Assembly: GCA_030674185.1 (NCBI GenBank)
Contig: CM060312.1
Coordinates: 7,484,132 to 7,548,131 of the forward strand
Direction of reading: 5' to 3'
Source: Monoplex corrugatus
Taxonomy: Eukaryota; Mollusca; Gastropoda; Littorinimorpha; Ranellidae
DNA length: 64,000 nucleotides
This document shows positions 29,101 to 34,289 of the stretch, piece by piece. The notes beneath the pieces were generated by a model that worked only from the letters and a program-made list of their open reading frames with translations, had not been told where the DNA came from and did not search any database. The position numbers and the translations under genes were made by a program. Position 1 is the stretch's first letter. Each line of letters starts with the position of its first letter.

Positions 29101-32100
29101 ATTTGCTCACTGATGATTGGTCCCAAGCAACCCTGGGGAAAAGCCCTGAACTGGAAGAATCGGTTCCTCGAAACGAATTGGAGGTACGTCCTGTCCCTTG
29201 GGTGAATAAAGAGATGGGAATACGCATCTCTGAGATCAATGGAAATCCCCCAGCAAGGCATCACAGATGGACCTAGGGGTTTCCATCTGAAAGTGTCGAT
29301 GTGTCGGGACAGACTGCCCACAGGATCGCATGTGGGGGGGTGCTTGCCCTAGCCCCTTTGGGGCTAAAGGAGGCGCAAAATGTCTCCTGTGGAGGCCCCT
29401 GGAAGGTGGGGGAGCCGCCGGAGCAGGGCGCTTTGCCGCGGGGCAAGCGGGACCAGAGTGAAAGGCGAGGTCCCTCCTGATTTCGTCCTGACTCTTGATA
29501 GTGACCTGCACGTGGGTCCCGAAGAGGGAACCAGACCTAAGTGGCACAGCTCTCGAGAAAGCTCTGGCAGATGAAGAGCGGGTGACAAAGATGGTAAGAG
29601 TACTGCATTTGGCCTTGACAGGACTGAATTGAGGTACAATCTGGCGAAGGGCATTGGTTGAGTGCTTGAGCTCTTTCCACCATGGAGTGAATGGAAGCAA
29701 CCATTGTGGGAGAGACAGGTGACTGACGGAGAGAAGCGGCCTCGTAGTCTGGGTCCTGAAGAGCGGACACCAGACCACACCCAAGAAGGAATCCACCACT
29801 GGATCCACTTCCAGACCCCTCCTGGCAGTCTCCTCCCAGTTGCCAGGCAGCGCTGCGAGAGGAGATATGCCGCTGCTGGGCCTGAGACCTCTCTTGTGCT
29901 AAGAGGAGGTTATCCTGTGTGAGGGAGAGTGGCGACTCTGGAATGGCCTCATGGACCGTGAGGACCATTCTGTGGAAAGGGAGTTTCTCTGGCCTCAGGA
30001 ATTTCCCGTAAGCCAGAGCTCCAAGGAAGTCGGGCACAGAGCCTGGAAGGATGTCCTGTGCCTCAGTGCCCCTCACATACCGAGTCAGCCACCGAGCCTG
30101 ACTCTTTTAGGAAAGGGGAGGCTGGGGCTGTGGAGTCAGTGTACCCCCGGCCCGCCTATAGAGGAGGCGATGGACTGTGGAGTGCCCAAGTGTGGGCAAA
30201 CTCCAATGGACTGGGGTCAGAAGCCCCGGGGAGGCCCCCTTGGGAATAAATCCGACCTGGGGGGGGGGGGGGATCCAGAGTGGTGGTCAGGGCAGACGCC
30301 TGCGTGGGTGGGGCGCCGGGCATAAAGCAGGGCCACCAAGTATACCCTGCAAACGAGACAAGGGGAAATCCCATAGATGGGAAGTGCTGCCATGGCGCCA
30401 TGTACGGTGCCATGGGAGGCGTCATGGGCTGAGCCGATGGAGTCCCCGGATCCCCAGTGCCCAAGGGGCCAGCCTGCTGGGGGTCGGTTGTCATTTGCCA
30501 AGACAACTAAGCGCTCTGTCCACAATGGGACAGAGATGTGCCAGCCCGCAGTGGGTCGCTTGGCATTTGCCAAGGCGACCAAGCACTCTGTCCGGATGGG
30601 ACAAAGAGGTTGGAGCGGGGCACAAGCAGGCTGCAGGGGAGGAAAGGAGACAACCTGGGCGGATCTACGATCTGACGCCTGTAATAGGGGGGTTGTCTCC
30701 CTTGGCCCGCCTGGCGAACCAGGGGGTGAGCCATTTTCTGCCCAAGTGCTGGCCTGCCTGCCTCCCAAAGGAGACCCGTACCCGTGTCGCCCTTCAGCCA
30801 TAGGGGCTGAAGCAGTAGCAGCTGAACCGGGTTTGAGCTGTACGGAGGGGCGAGTACGGAATCGACAGAACCGCAGCTGAGTCGATTACCGTGAGGGGCA
30901 GTGTGAAGGCCACAAAAAAACAAAAAGTCAACAGAGCCGAAGCTGAGTTGAGGGCTCGTGGTCATGGCAACAAAACCGTAGTTGAGTTGTGATGACCAAG
31001 CCAGGGCGGACCTCGGTCTGACGCCCGCGGCAGGGGTGTTGTCACCCATGACCCACCTGGCTAAGCAGGGGGTGAGCCTTTTTCAGAGCCGCAGCTGCGT
31101 TGAGGGCACAAGCAGGCTGCAGGGAGGAGACAACCTGGGCAGATCTATGATCTGACGCCCGTAATAAGGGGGTTGTCTCCCTTGGCCCGCCTGGCGAACC
31201 AGGGGGCGTCCCGCCTGGCTAACCAGGGGGTGAGCCATTTTCTGTCAAGGTGCTGGCCTTCCTGCCTCCCAAAGGAGACCCATACCCGTGTTGCCCTTCA
31301 GCCATAGGGGCTGAAACAGTATCAGCAGAACCGGAGTTGAGCTGTACGAAGGGGGCGAGCACAGAATCGACAGAACCGCAGTTAAGTCGATAACTGTGAT
31401 GGGCAGTGTGAAGGCCGCAAAATGACGAAAAGTCAACTGAGCCGCAGCTGAGTTGAGGGCTCGTGGTCACCGCAACAGAACCGTAGCTGAGTTGCGATGA
31501 CTCGAGAGAGTGAGAGAGAGAAGACGTAGAAGGGAGAGACAAAGATGAAGAGAGAGCGGGTTTTGGTGCGCCGGTCGAACCACCGGTCTGTGGGTTGGAG
31601 AATTCGGCGGACGAAATCTTCTTAACCCTCGCTTTACCACCCAATCGCTTCACATAAGTTTCTCCCTTAAACGAAAACATAGGCAAGACACAAAAACAGC
31701 AACGAGAATCGATCGATCGCGTAGCGAAATCGAAAAATACTTAGCTGCTCAGAGAGTACGAGGCGAGGTGGAAGATGGCTGCCGAGAAAAGAGGAAGAGC
31801 ACATGCGCATGCGCAAGACATGGATACTCTCAGAGTTATGGTCCCTTCGGACTTTATTGTTTATGAGGCAGGAATGGCAAATCGCTGCCGCTTATTGCAT
31901 TAGTGAGCCACGGTATAGTATGTGTACTCAAAATGTCTTTTACAAGGATGCAACTTAGAAAAAGCCAAAAAAACTGAAAGGGGTCCAGAGGCCAGTAGTG
32001 CTCCGTATGGGGGGTCTGGGGGCCTAGACACTGAAGCTTTTTTAAAAAAACGGATTTTCCGTTTCTGACTCTTTTGAAAAAATGGATTCCATCGGAAAAA

Positions 32101-33997
32101 GTTGCACCCATGTTTTTATGTCATCTTGCTCCCATTCACTTCTTGTTACTAGTGGCTCTCAATACATATTTTCATTTCTTCTGTTACGGTCTTTTGTTAT
32201 ATGTTAGTCCATTAATGCTCTGGTAGGGCTATCGTAAAGTGCAATGTGCATTCATTTGACATAGGCCATTCGCACTATACAAATGAAAATTTTATTAAGT
32301 GCATCCTGCAAACAAGTCCTAAAATTATTATCCAAAGTAACTTCTGAAATTTATATTATCCAAAGTAACTTCTGAAATTTCATTTGGGGGCATCTGTTTC
32401 CAAGGGTGTGCATACTGAGCATTTCAGCCATCCAACACAGAAATGGCCTCTAGCTTCTTTACTGTACGCATTTCATGTTTTACATGCATATACACACAAA
32501 TAGGGGTATGTGTAACAGGTCAGCATGCACACATGCTGACTTGTGTGGTTAGAAAAATCTTTCTCCATCTTTTACCCACCAGGCAGTACCCAAGTTGGTT
32601 CAAACCCAAACCTTGTAATTGGAAAACCAGCTTCCTCACCACTCAACCACTGCACCTATCACTGGGGGTACAAAACCTTCCTTCCATTTCACATACAAAT
32701 GTGCAACCCTTATTAAGCCTACAAAGGAAATGCATTTAACATTATTAAGTTCTACAACCAGTGACACCATGAGGGTAGAGGGCAGAACATATGGGACAAA
32801 GCATCAAAACAGATTCCACATCTCTACTATGGATTACATAAGTAAGCAGATCTAGAATCTGAAACTGGTCTGCATTGCCAAAAATCTCTTCCTCTGTCAG
32901 CATCAGTAAGCAATGGCTGTCTTCTTCCTCTGTCCCTCTGTGATGGCCTTTCCTCATCTGTCAACCTCTGCAATGGCTGCCTTTGACAGCTCCAGAGTAC
33001 ACTGAAAGTTCATCTTGGACAATGTGGAAAGAAACATGGTTTTAAAAAACAGCTAATTAATGTACACAAATATTCAGTCTCACATCCATGACAATGACTA
33101 GTGATTAGAACCTATTTGTCTGACCTTTCAAATACAAGTTGATCCGTCAAGAATTAAGAAAACTAATAAATCATCAATTTTCTGATATAGGCTAGCCATC
33201 TTCTCCACCACCACCAACCCAAAAATTCTTTTGTCTGGGAAAAAAAAGCAATGTTCTTTCAAAACACAAATTCTTTATCTGCTCAGAATGAGAATCAAAA
33301 TAAACAGGTTTTTGATTTTTGTTTTTGTTTTTCATCTAAGCCCTTGTTGACATGAAAATATCATTAGTCATCAAAATGAACTGCCAAGAATAAAGAGGTT
33401 CATCACTTCTGTACTTTTCTTCCTCTTATGAAAACTAGTTATACACCTGTGTACAAGTGCACTCAAGTCACTGTGTAAATCAAAAGTAGGAATGGCTATA
33501 ATGTGCAACTTTTCATTTTTAGCAACAATGAAATGACTTGTTCCGTTAGACCCATGTGATAAGTGTAGCCACCAGTACTGCCACACCGATTTCTTTGCTA
33601 GGTTATCAAAAGCTGCCCTAATTTGTTCCGGGTATGCACATCAATTTAAGACCAGTGACATTCTACTCATTTTACACATACCCTTTTTGTTGAGCTTCAT
33701 GCAGTCACCGTCATCTTTTGCATCCGATTTTTCGTCCTCCTCGTCATCTGGAAGACCAGAACAAGTCAAGGTAACAAAACTAGCGATATTCATCAATCAA
33801 CCCAAGCAACACATTTTACACGACTAAATAAAACAAAAAATAATGCCCTCAGCGCCACATATACTGACATAATCTGCATATTAATTTTTACATAAGACGT
33901 TAAATTTACCATTTCCATCATTGATGGACATGTTAACGGCCCAGCTTGCCCAAGACTGTCCAAGAAACAGCGATGAGCCTCTGTCCTGAGTCGCCAT
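1180..33997 (-). CDS. ATXN7: Ataxin-7 family protein (SAGA deubiquitinase-module subunit), 13 exons
   Basis: Spliced CDS, complement of 33910-33997, 33682-33747, 23596-23700, 16080-16895, 15266-15345, 13487-13845, 9703-9892, 8928-9049, 6879-6967, 6743-6776, 5490-6624, 4002-4071, 1180-1640. All junctions are GT-AG and phases agree, giving 3615 nt or 1204 residues plus stop. Residues 1-29 hold LGQSW, as in vertebrate ataxin-7. Exon 3 reads LYGFCPSRDEF then CEICKMLVKPQALKRHV, and with exon 4 forms a C-X2-C...H-X3-H finger. Exons 5-6 carry the SCA7 domain (about residues 359-410): DREFDP, then C-X9-C-X5-C-X2-H, then RRAVPGRKKSFDDLL. Exons 7-8 contain HHPRPAA and CTFGAR, conserved in the family. 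The rest is low-complexity Ser/Thr/Ala. No polyglutamine tract is seen. Family knowledge: ataxin-7 (yeast Sgf73) anchors the USP22/Ubp8 module to SAGA in the nucleus. Vertebrate paralogues (ATXN7L1/L2) are not distinguishable here. The start and the 34-nt exon 10 are the least certain points. Confidence 0.9.
1641..2978. other. Ataxin-7 last intron, proximal part: nothing recognised
   Basis: Unique-looking intronic sequence between exon 13 and the large CA microsatellite. The open frames at 2583-2883 on both strands show no recognisable domain. Confidence 0.6.
2980..3507. repeat. Large compound (CA)n microsatellite with CT-rich interruptions
   Basis: About 530 bp composed almost wholly of CA repeats, with CACT, CTCT and CCACA interruptions and a short unique island at 3008-3100. 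It lies in the last ataxin-7 intron. The long His/Thr or Cys/Val open frames over it are artefacts. Confidence 0.95.
5064..5254. mobile_element. TTAA MITE, copy 1 (palindromic)
   Basis: It begins TTAACCCTTTGACTCC and ends with the inverse, GGCAAAGGGTTAA. Inside is a near-perfect hairpin around CCACCAGCTTCTGCAGG. TTAA ends suggest a piggyBac-type nonautonomous element. It is intronic, 5' of exon 12 on the gene strand. Confidence 0.7.
5270..5530. repeat. 85-bp tandem repeat spanning the exon 11 splice donor
   Basis: Three near-identical copies with an 85-bp period (the shared motif AACACTCACACTGACAG starts at 5311, 5396 and 5481). Each contains the last bases of ataxin-7 exon 11 and the donor GTGAGT. 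Only the outermost donor (exon end 5490) preserves the phase into exon 12. The others would add 85 or 170 nt and shift the frame. Confidence 0.9.
7190..7720 (-). pseudogene. Relic of a DIRS tyrosine-recombinase region
   Basis: Minus-strand frames read IIRAWSSPLAFTH, resembling HEIGAWALSLAFT in the better DIRS-like copy at 27.3-27.5 kb. Adjacent DNA (GCTTTCGTTCTGAGAGA) also aligns with that copy (CTTTCGTTGTAAGAGAGA). The frames are heavily broken. It lies in ataxin-7 intron 8. Confidence 0.55.
7721..8927. other. Rest of ataxin-7 intron 8: nothing firmly recognised
   Basis: Open frames at 7915-8295 and 8338-8589 on the minus strand have no clear domain. They may be more of the old DIRS-like insertion that begins at about 7190, but I cannot show it. 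Confidence 0.4.
9514..9692. mobile_element. TTAA MITE, copy 2, abutting an exon
   Basis: It starts TTAACCCTTTGACTCCTG, carries the inner hairpin CCACCAGCTTCCTTCAGGAAGCCGG in two arms, and has a degraded right end GGAGGGTTGA. The element ends about 10 nt from the 5' splice site of ataxin-7 exon 7 (9703). Confidence 0.65.
10470..10890 (+). pseudogene. LINE ORF2 C-terminal tail relic (Jockey/RTE-like)
   Basis: The plus strand translates in pieces to IEAAEMWFLRRMLRVPWTAK, then a GRP-like stretch and RTERVEDVLAAARDR. This is the typical C-terminus of non-LTR retrotransposon ORF2. Frames are broken and only the 3' end is present. The same family recurs inverted at about 45.3 kb. Confidence 0.7.
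11119..13118 (-). mobile_element. LINE (L2/CR1-like), 5'-truncated copy A
   Basis: Minus-strand reverse transcriptase fragments include [33 protein letters not shown] and the tail [20 protein letters not shown]. The 3' tail (low coordinates) reads TTTATATAGCGCAAAATC and ends in AAT repeats. An (AC)n tract sits at 11466-11500. The tail module TATATAGCGCAAAATC...AAGCGC is present twice (11200 and 11415). The frame is disrupted, so it is a dead copy. It is bordered on both sides by a ~53-bp direct repeat (11119-11172, 13119-13172). Confidence 0.85.
13119..13290. repeat. ~52-bp minisatellite, 3.5 copies
   Basis: The unit contains AGCTATATCTTCCTCAATCC and CTATCTACTCTCCTATA. One further copy lies on the other side of LINE copy A, so the array either received the LINE or was founded by its target-site duplication. 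Confidence 0.8.
13846..14292. other. Ataxin-7 intron 5, unremarkable part
   Basis: AT-rich unique intronic sequence with no recognised gene, repeat or RNA. Confidence 0.6.
14293..14507. mobile_element. TTAA MITE, copy 3
   Basis: Left end TTAACCCTTTGACTCCCG, right end GGTAGTCAAAAGGTTAA, with the inner CACCAGTTTCCTGGAGGAAG hairpin. A CAACAACAAAAAAA expansion lies inside. It sits in ataxin-7 intron 5. Confidence 0.7.
15128..15190. repeat. (AC)n microsatellite
   Basis: Pure AC repeats with single interruptions, in ataxin-7 intron 5, about 75 bp from exon 5. Confidence 0.95.
15346..16079. other. Ataxin-7 intron 4: nothing recognised
   Basis: AT-rich unique sequence. The 78-residue plus-strand frame at 15710-15946 has a hydrophobic stretch but no start context, homology or neighbour to support a gene. 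Confidence 0.6.
16896..19148. other. Ataxin-7 intron 3, proximal part
   Basis: Mostly unique sequence. A 42-bp unit around GAAGAAATGATGTCCAACAT is tandemly duplicated at about 17926-18013. At 17540-17600, AACGCTTAGGGCTCTTGTGA resembles a LINE/SINE 3' tail that also occurs inverted at about 51390. No gene was recognised. Confidence 0.5.
19149..19303. mobile_element. TTAA MITE, copy 4 (degraded)
   Basis: Left end ATCCCTTTGACTACC, inner AGCAAAGCAAAAACTTAACCC and CACCCTATCCTCCAGCTTCC, right end GGAGTTCAGGGTTAG. The TTAA termini are mutated, so this is an older copy. Confidence 0.6.
19406..22180 (-). mobile_element. Complete hAT-superfamily DNA transposon
   Basis: The element is bounded by a 14-bp perfect terminal inverted repeat CAGACCTGCCAACC. 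The 6-bp sequence AATGTA lies immediately outside both ends; hAT elements usually duplicate 8 bp, so the duplication is partial or decayed. It is 2775 bp long and contains one uninterrupted transposase frame. It is inserted in ataxin-7 intron 3, in the same orientation as the gene. Confidence 0.85.
19782..21872 (-). CDS. hAT-family transposase, intact
   Basis: A 696-residue uninterrupted frame. The N-terminus is basic, followed at about residues 47-90 by a BED-type finger, CSACEF...HVTSLRH. Acidic catalytic candidates lie in VLGTDGSQEG and FVTDNANVMIG. The C-terminal hAT dimerisation region reads SNCGCERIFSQVRRNKTDF followed by LDALMVLKSK. The length is normal for hAT transposases. It would cut and paste the surrounding inverted-repeat element. 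The intact frame suggests recent insertion, or less likely domestication. It is not part of the host gene. Confidence 0.88.
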   Translation of the reverse strand: MATRGRPHGSGKGKRGGEAALGTGSESVQKKAKREQKFIQSYSQEYPCITASKVGSTYARCSACEFDFLVSHGGIDDVKKHVTSLRHIAKASALRNTSSLVDYIQRTEDTDLQPIRAEAYFTAFLVEHNVPLSASDHAGQLFKKMFPDSNIADTYSSARTKTTSIVKECAEDSKAELVQCMKGPFVLGTDGSQEGEDKFFPIVVRAVDPHGTIKTELLSVPSCETLATGEHIFQLLDSELRAYQIDWRNCLAFVTDNANVMIGVNKGVISFIRDKHPETFLARCVCHLLSLTVKKAMKESSKFDLDDTMRQLAWYFSKSTGRQQRLKQIQKELGLPEHKVVEHVPTRWLSLGAALDRAVEQWNALDKFFKEECSVKTSHASSTSSSDPPMRQKLGDFFRRKTTKLYVLFYATVLEVFNQVNKLEQTDSARIHLIKRDMERLYRRLLVSYLKPAALNNGALMDVDFKSSYNMKRDEDIFIGSTTREHLDCVESKQQQIFMENVKTFYKEACKYMKEKLNPAEETLWKHAELADVNLQKSVQASSLKYFLKKFPCTLPPNTTPDELEGEFLEYQAAELPPVVLNQPSAELQWKEIGAMKDHNGATRLKHLSQFMLSIFLIPVSNCGCERIFSQVRRNKTDFRGSIGAKTLDALMVLKSKKGGPCYKAVFSDELLKKCKSATKRQHTEHSATSSTNTTR
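22181..22951. other. Intronic stretch with nothing recognised
   Basis: Unique-looking sequence between the hAT element and the 30-bp minisatellite in ataxin-7 intron 3. The short frames lack known motifs. Confidence 0.5.
22952..23297. repeat. 30-bp minisatellite, about 11 copies
   Basis: Unit GTCTACTGGTGACYGACAGT followed by GAAAACTTCA. The period is 30 bp, so one plus-strand frame stays open as a 10-residue repeat LLVTDSENFS. A 6-bp insertion interrupts one unit near 23161. No start or homology makes it a gene. Confidence 0.95.
23501..23577. mobile_element. TTAA MITE, copy 5 (half element), abutting an exon
   Basis: Only the right half remains: GGTTAAGTTTTTGCCTTGCT, then GCAGGATGCTAGAGGACAG and the end GTTGAAGGGTTAA. 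It ends 18 nt from the 5' splice site of ataxin-7 exon 3 (23596). Confidence 0.6.
23701..24761. other. Ataxin-7 intron 2, proximal part
   Basis: AT-rich unique sequence. A short duplication around TTCATACCCCA lies at 23881-23930. The plus-strand frame at 24178-24540 has no recognised domain. Confidence 0.5.
24764..26088 (-). mobile_element. Complete mariner transposon
   Basis: 1325 bp flanked by TA on both sides (24762-24763 and 26089-26090). The terminal inverted repeats start CGAGGGTTGTTCAAT and continue for about 27 bp with two mismatches. It contains one uninterrupted transposase frame. It is inserted in ataxin-7 intron 2. Confidence 0.92.
24836..25897 (-). CDS. Mariner transposase (DD34D), intact
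   Basis: A 353-residue frame of full family length. The N-terminal helix-turn-helix region includes CRWVKQLGAGR. Catalytic residues are visible: D in VTGDESW, D in LLLHDNASAHKA, and D in YSPDLAPCDFW, with exactly 34 residues between the second and third acidic residues, the mariner DD34D signature. The start at MDVTNEQFRFY is typical. No stop or frameshift is seen, and with matching inverted repeats and the TA duplication this copy could be active or very young. Confidence 0.93.
   Translation of the reverse strand: MDVTNEQFRFYTFTRLQLGDDCRKIHADLQAVYGTDCVSYRTVCRWVKQLGAGRVPSDWGNRAERALPARNEQNIAYVKRLIEEDPHSTVRELSEACELSIGTINNILHKDLHMRKLAARWVPHLLSDDQKQQRVACSRKLLDEFEPNGPKRLCDLVTGDESWLTFYGIPNKRCNRMGVGPDGDRPVVLRPGFQSRKRLFSIFFNTQGLVAIDILPEKSTITASYYTQVVLPKVVGKIHEQRPTVGTQRTLLLHDNASAHKAKVTTTFLSEQGIQVLDHPPYSPDLAPCDFWLFPVLKEKLAGRKFDRVQDLAKAVRSELSGLPKTDYQRALENWRRRLELCILANGEYFEGM
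26133..26300. repeat. (GT)n microsatellite
   Basis: A GT tract at about 26146-26197 followed by imperfect GT-rich sequence, immediately beside the mariner right end. The open frames over it are artefacts. Confidence 0.9.
26903..27029. repeat. DIRS-like left inverted terminal repeat
   Basis: Begins CCGTGGCTCACTAATGCA and matches the inverse of 31787-31913 over 127 bp with one visible difference. Confidence 0.9.
27110..27189. repeat. DIRS internal complementary region
   Basis: The first part (TAAGTATGTTAGATTAAACG...) is the inverse of 26858-26902 outside the left repeat. The second part (ACACATACTATACCGTGGCT) matches the outer right end. This joins both outer ends as in a circular intermediate. 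Confidence 0.8.
27200..28260 (-). pseudogene. DIRS tyrosine recombinase, degraded
   Basis: Fragments on the minus strand read AFWELLNFPV, FRMAFLLTLAL and RPHEIGAWALSLAF across several frames, in the order expected of a DIRS integrase-like recombinase. Stops and frameshifts make it nonfunctional. A relic of the same region lies at 7190-7720. Confidence 0.65.
28565..29330 (-). pseudogene. DIRS reverse transcriptase / RNase H, internally deleted
   Basis: Minus-strand pieces read SIDLRDAYSHLFIHPRDRTY and FFQFRAFPQG, then jump to SADLFTDAS, HVRIDTDNTTMARYINKQRG and HVPEKMN. The YxDD catalytic region expected between FRAFP and LFTDAS is absent. The RNase H part is better preserved. Confidence 0.75.
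30076..31686 (-). pseudogene. DIRS gag-like region with internal duplication
   Basis: The likely start lies near 31680 with MFSFKGETYVKRLGGKARVK. The body is low-complexity, with Ser/Gly-rich repeats such as QLSCGSVD. A block of about 491 bp is repeated in tandem (30617 and 31108 both start GCACAAGCAGGCTGCAGGG). Frames are broken further downstream. Confidence 0.55.
31787..31913. repeat. DIRS-like right inverted terminal repeat
   Basis: Inverse of the left repeat, ending TGCATTAGTGAGCCACGG. Near-identity of the two repeats implies a recent insertion. Confidence 0.9.
31927..33681. other. Ataxin-7 intron 2, distal part
   Basis: Mostly unique sequence. It includes a 27-bp direct duplication around ATCCAAAGTAACTTCTGAAA at 32328-32382 and a SINE-like tRNA-derived segment at about 32575. 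No gene was recognised. Confidence 0.5.
32575..32668 (-). mobile_element. tRNA-derived SINE-like sequence
   Basis: The minus strand reads GTGGTTGAGTGGTGAGG (box A-like), then GGGTTTGAACCAAC (box B-like) about 35 bp later, the spacing of a pol III promoter. It cannot fold into a good tRNA. Confidence 0.5.
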
Positions 33998-34289
33998 CTT
34001 AGTTGTGTCTTGTTGCTTTCTGCCAAACCCGAGAAAAGCCGAGTGTGACGTCAGTTTCGGATGCTTCCGCGTGTATCCTGACAAATTAAACAGTTCGATG
34101 TTTTGGAGTTCCTGAAACATGCATAAATGAAACAGTAATTATTTTATATAGCAACATATATTTCACAGATTAATGTATGACAGTCTGCAATGTCAATTAG
34201 CGTAACTGTCTTTATAATGTTTTTAACGACGTTGTAACTCGTGTGCTATGAATTATTCCCCTTACACTAATAAGCGTGGAAAACACATG
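33998..34289. promoter_or_regulatory. Putative bidirectional ATXN7/THOC7 promoter
   Basis: These 292 bp separate the two divergent start codons and contain no repeat that I recognise. They must hold both transcription starts unless upstream noncoding exons exist. The ataxin-7 side has a perfect cAMP-response palindrome at 34046-34053 and an ETS-like CTTCCG at 34064-34069. The middle is AT-rich, with a TTTTATATA stretch at 34142-34150. A possible 3' splice acceptor on the minus strand at about 34095 could mean that ataxin-7 has a further 5' noncoding exon. Promoter function is inferred from position only. Confidence 0.6.
34046..34053. promoter_or_regulatory. Perfect CRE palindrome TGACGTCA
   Basis: The 8-bp full palindromic CREB/ATF site is present once between the two start codons, 48 bp upstream of the ataxin-7 ATG. 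A palindromic site is orientation-neutral, which suits a shared promoter. A chance occurrence in about 300 bp is unlikely but possible. Confidence 0.45.

Larger units (their letters stand above)
26858..31926 (-). mobile_element. DIRS-like tyrosine-recombinase retrotransposon
   Basis: Ends are 127-bp inverted terminal repeats (26903-27029 and 31787-31913) that I read as differing at one base. Beside the left (3') repeat, at 27110-27189, lies a sequence made of the inverse of the outer left end joined to the outer right end. That is the internal complementary region expected of DIRS elements. The minus strand carries gag-like, RT/RNase H-like and recombinase-like fragments in that order. The base composition is clearly more GC-rich than its surroundings. 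The reverse transcriptase is internally deleted, so the copy is not autonomous. It sits in ataxin-7 intron 2. Confidence 0.82.

Noticed and set aside
27639..30880. Many overlapping frames on both strands in the GC-rich stretch
   Set aside because: GC-rich sequence has few stops. Only the minus-strand DIRS fragments show recognisable motifs.
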